A stretch of 44,216 nucleotides of DNA, taken from NCBI GenBank assembly GCA_002408385.1, contig DHSB01000208.1:40711-84926 (forward strand). The letters run 5' to 3'. Positions 41,355 through 44,216 of this stretch are shown piece by piece (the stretch's first letter is position 1; each line of letters starts with the position of its first letter). The DNA is from Myxococcales bacterium UBA5297. GTDB lineage: Bacteria > Myxococcota > Myxococcia > Myxococcales > UBA5297. The translations under genes and the position numbers were made by a program. The notes beneath the pieces were generated by a model, which made no database searches, was not told where the DNA came from, and worked only from the letters and a program-made list of their open reading frames with translations.

Positions 41355-42606
41355 ATGCGCGTAGCGACCAGCAGGCGCAAGAAGGCTTCAGCCGGGATTC
41401 CCAAGAAGGTGCGCGAGGAGGTCGTCGCGCGCCTCGAGCCGCAGATGGAGCGCTACCTCGAGTCGGGGGCAGCAGAGGGGTTCGAGCTTTCTTTCGAGGG
41501 CAAGTACCTGGCTGTCGCCGCCAGGACCTCCAGCGGCCGCCGCTCGCAGATGATTCCGCTGTACCGGCAAGCCCGAGAGCTGGGGTTGCGAGATCTACCA
41601 GTACAGTCGCGACGACTACGACCGCGAGGGTGACTTCCCCTTCTCCGGCGGCAGCGTCGGGCTCTGCTTCGCCGTGGCCAGCGACTTCTATCTCTGGGAC
41701 TACGACGTCTTCGAGGCCGGCTCCTCGTACGACCCGGACGCGAAGCTGCGCGAGCCCGGGGCTATCGTCGGGCCCGCCTTCGTCCTGCCAGGCTTGGCGG
41801 CAGGCGAGCGCGCGCCGTGTCCCGAGCTGCCAGCCGGCCTTCGCTCCGCGGCGAGCGGGCCGCTGCTCGCGGACTGCTCGGCGTTCGTGCGCTTCATCGC
41901 CGGCCGGACCTTCAAGCTCGGCAAGCGCACCAACGGGCTGAACCGCGCCGACCTCGCCGAGGCCAATGCCCGGATGACCCGGCCGCTCGAGCTGAACCTG
42001 CGATGCGTGCAGCCGCAGGTGCCGCGGGTGCATGTCTGCTTCCGGGTGGCCGAGGCGCTTGGACTGCTTGAGGTGGACGCGGACAAGCACCGGACGGTCG
42101 GCCACCCTGACGCCGCGGCCTTCGCCGAGCTGCCCGAGTCCGAGCGCTGGTGGGCAGTCGTCGAGGCGCTCTGGCAGCGGGTGAGGTGGAAGGGCCTGAG
42201 TATGAATGTCTCCAGAGAGGCCGACGGGCTGCAGGCATACCGCGCGAGCCTGGGGGAGAGGCTCGCCAAGCCCTTCAAGCCGCTCGATCTCCTGAGGTTG
42301 CCTTGGGGCGTCGAGGTCTTCGGAAGCGTTCTCTTGCCGAGCTGGCGCGACGCGGGGCTCGTCGAGCTCCAGTACGAGGACGACTCGCGGTACGCGAAGC
42401 TGCGCGAATTCGAGTTCGAGGGTGCCAAGGTAACTCTGCTCGGGCGCTGGGCCTTCGAACGGCTTGCCGAGCAATCGCCGCGACTCGATGAGGAGGAGGG
42501 GCAGGAGGACCAGCTCGAGCCTTTGGACGACTTCGAGGACGATGACTTCGAGGACGACGACCTCTTCGAGGATGACGACGACCTCGGGGACGACGACTTC
42601 GGATGA
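41355..42606 (+). pseudogene. Unrecognised protein with one frameshift and Asp-rich tail
   Basis: ATG 41355 follows a strong site (aaggagaaaggaag) and encodes a basic start, RRKKASAGIPKKVREEVVAR, to about SSGRRSQM at 41550. The protein-like continuation is in the next frame: FRCTGKPESWGCEIYQYSRD, DDYDREGDFPF and on to 42606. Removing one A at about 41551 joins them as SQMFRCTGKPESW. The C-terminal half has a helical block (SERWWAVVEALWQRVRWKGL) and a winged-helix-like stretch (YAKLREFEFEGAKVTLLGRW). The tail is extremely acidic, built on DDDFE units. A second slip there moves the stop: without one base near 42603 the tail would run on to DDDESP at 42649. No family recognised; the tail suggests binding to basic partners. 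Confidence 0.6.
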
Positions 42607-42786
42607 CTTCGCGGACGACGACTTCGAGGACGACGACGAGTCGCCGTAGGCGGTCCCATCGGGTGGCGAACGGCGGGTGAGCGCCGCTGCGCCCGAGAGG
42701 CCGGCTGCGGCAGGGACAAGGCTCCGATTCAAGCCGGCGGGTGCCGGCGGCGGGCAGCGGAGCGGCGCCCCGGCCGAGGCCCGTCG

Positions 42787-42821
42787 AAAAGCAAACGGCC
42801 CCGGGCTTTCGCCGCGGGGCC
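42787..42821 (-). terminator. Intrinsic terminator of recA
   Basis: On the minus strand ggccccg (42821-42815) pairs with cggggcc (42803-42797) around a loop with gaaag, followed by gtttgctttt. It is 50 bases past the recA stop. Confidence 0.75.
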
Positions 42822-42874
42822 GCGCTGGCGTGTGTCGCCCGCCCTCTCGGACGAGCGCGCCAGTGAGGGGGCGG

Positions 42875-43960
42875 CTACTTGGCCGCCTTGCTGCGCTTCT
42901 TGTCGTCGCCACCTTCGGCCGGGACAGCCGGGGCCTCGGCGCCGTTGGCCGGCGGCCTCCGGGCGATGCCGAGCTTGTCGAAGAGCTGCTTTTCGATCTC
43001 GACGCAGGCCTCGGGACGGGTGCGCAAGAACTCCTTGGCCTGCTCGCGGCCCTGTCCGATGCGCTCGCCGCCGAAGCTGTACCAGGAGCCGCTCTTCTCG
43101 ACGAAGTTGTGGGTGACGGCCAGGTCGAGCAGGTCGCCCTCGCGCGAGATGCCCGAGCCGTAGAGGATGTCGAACTCCACCTCGCGGAACGGCGGGGCGA
43201 CCTTGTTCTTGACCACCTTGACGCGGGTGCGGTTGCCGACCACCTCATCGCCGTTCTTGATGGCCCCGACGCGGCGGATGTCGAGCCGCTGGCTGGCGTA
43301 GAACTTGAGGGCGTTGCCGCCGGTGGTCGTCTCCGGGTTGCCGAACATCACCCCGATCTTCATGCGGATCTGGTTGATGAAGATGACGCAGGTCTGGCTC
43401 TTGGAGATGGTGCCGGTCAGCTTGCGCAGCGCCTGGCTCATCAGGCGGGCCTGCACGCCCATGTGCGCGTCGCCCATCTCGCCCTCGAGCTCGGCCTTGG
43501 GCACCAGGGCGGCGACCGAGTCGACCACCAGCACGTCGATGGCGCCCGAGCGCACCAGCATCTCGGCGATCTCCAGGCCCTGCTCGCCGGTGTCCGGCTG
43601 GCTGATGAGCAGGTCGTCGGTGCGCACGCCGAGCTTGCGGGCGTACTGAACGTCGAGCGCGTGCTCGGCGTCGATGAAGGCCGCGATGCCGCCCTTCTTC
43701 TGGGCCTCGGCGACGATGTGCAGGCACAGGGTCGTCTTGCCCGAGGACTCCGGCCCGTAGACCTCGACGATGCGCCCGTGGGGCACGCCGCCGACGCCCA
43801 GCGCGAGGTCGAGCGAGATCGACCCGGTGGAGATGGCCTGCACGTCCTTGATCAGCGCCTCTTCGTTGCCCAGGCGCATGATGCTGCCTTTGCCGAACTG
43901 CTTCTCGATGGCGCTGACGGCCAGGTCGATCGCCTTTTCCTTCTCGGGAACCACGGGCAT
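42875..43960 (-). CDS. recA: Recombinase RecA
   Basis: The 361-residue protein is a full RecA: Walker [14 protein letters not shown] at 69-81, [20 protein letters not shown] (Walker B and loop L1), [32 protein letters not shown] (loop L2 start) and [12 protein letters not shown]. The C-terminal domain ends in the usual variable charged tail ([12 protein letters not shown]). I chose ATG 43960 ([15 protein letters not shown]) because gggagaagaaag precedes it; the longer frame to 44008 is not conserved-looking. RecA drives homologous strand exchange and SOS induction. No clear LexA box could be identified in the upstream 130 bases. It stands as a single gene with its own terminator. Confidence 0.98.
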   Translation of the reverse strand: MPVVPEKEKAIDLAVSAIEKQFGKGSIMRLGNEEALIKDVQAISTGSISLDLALGVGGVPHGRIVEVYGPESSGKTTLCLHIVAEAQKKGGIAAFIDAEHALDVQYARKLGVRTDDLLISQPDTGEQGLEIAEMLVRSGAIDVLVVDSVAALVPKAELEGEMGDAHMGVQARLMSQALRKLTGTISKSQTCVIFINQIRMKIGVMFGNPETTTGGNALKFYASQRLDIRRVGAIKNGDEVVGNRTRVKVVKNKVAPPFREVEFDILYGSGISREGDLLDLAVTHNFVEKSGSWYSFGGERIGQGREQAKEFLRTRPEACVEIEKQLFDKLGIARRPPANGAEAPAVPAEGGDDKKRSKAAK

Positions 43961-44216
43961 CTTTCTTCTCCCTCGTGAGTCGGGGTTGGGGCCGCCGGAT
44001 GGCTGCACGCCTGTTTAGTGCATCCACCCTCGGACAGCAATCGTTTCGGCGGCCGACGGTGGATTCTTCCTAACAGAGGGGGCTGACATCGGTTCCGGAG
44101 CGGGGGCGCATGGCAGGGGCCCGTCGAGGTCCGGAGCGCCAGCCTTCGTGCTGGCGGCCGGTCGGCCCGGGCCTCTCACCGGGCGATCCGAATAGGGTGC
44201 AACTCTGAAACTGATT
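43961..44216. other. Upstream region of recA to the window end
   Basis: No gene. It should hold the recA promoter, but no canonical -35/-10 pair or LexA box is convincing. The family B palindrome at 44131-44160 lies here. Confidence 0.5.
44131..44160 (+). repeat. REP-like palindrome, family B
   Basis: gccagc (44138-44143), cttcgt, gctggc (44150-44155), within ccggagcgccagccttcgtg then ctggcggccg. It matches 35444-35475 over its full core. Confidence 0.75.

Noticed and set aside
43980..44090. LexA/SOS box upstream of recA
   Set aside because: Short inverted matches (ggatg/catcc) occur but none fits a known LexA consensus well enough to call.

Overview
The window is high-GC, densely coded chromosomal DNA of a Gram-negative bacterium. 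A TamA/TamB-like pair, a type IV pilus minor-pilin/PilY1 operon, a caspase-fold protein under an ECF sigma factor, PEGA and DUF4175 proteins and a transcarboxylase operon together suggest a myxobacterium-like (Myxococcota / former Deltaproteobacteria) lineage, probably uncultured. This placement is inference; there is no rRNA in the window.

Layout. (1) 1-5.7 kb is an accessory region. It holds an orphan small gene, an Rpn-like nuclease broken by two frameshifts, a three-gene set led by a TIGR04255-family protein, an MqsRA-like toxin-antitoxin pair with a visible promoter/operator, and a small zinc-ribbon protein. The modules are separated by copies of a dispersed intergenic repeat (family A); 29-bp perfect inverted copies lie at 1-29 and 3727-3755. 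(2) 5.9-11 kb, minus strand: a large DUF4175 membrane/coiled-coil protein translationally coupled to a secreted peptidase-MA/TPR/PEGA protein. (3) 11.4-12.2 kb: a DUF4081-GNAT acetyltransferase. (4) 12.8-16.7 kb: an operon with the three catalytic parts of a biotin-dependent transcarboxylase (12S-like carboxyltransferase, 5S-like carboxyltransferase, 1.3S-like biotin carrier), a small cupin gene between the first two, and a clear intrinsic terminator. (5) 16.8-17.3 kb: a lower-GC small membrane protein next to a direct repeat. (6) 17.4-31.8 kb, all minus strand: an Omp85/TamA-like protein, then FimT/GspH, PilV, PilW, PilX and PilY1, then TamB. The pilus-tip cassette thus sits between the two halves of an outer-membrane assembly system. 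(7) 31.8-35.3 kb: an ftsH remnant, a doubtful secreted-protein ORF, then OsmC and a Prx6-like peroxiredoxin. (8) 35.8-37.3 kb: a frameshifted lipoprotein. (9) 37.7-41.2 kb, minus strand: ECF sigma factor, a membrane anti-sigma-like protein with a DUF4384-like C-terminal domain, and a caspase-fold protein fused to a long Gly/Asn repeat domain and a beta-rich, barrel-like C-terminus. This tightly coupled operon is the best candidate for an undescribed system. (10) 41.35-42.6 kb: an unrecognised protein with a frameshift and an Asp/Glu-rich tail. (11) recA with a terminator, then the window end.

Two further dispersed repeats (a short REP-like palindrome, family B, and a 31-bp element, family C) recur between genes. 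At least four frame breaks are visible in otherwise well-conserved ORFs, so some may be sequencing errors rather than real decay.
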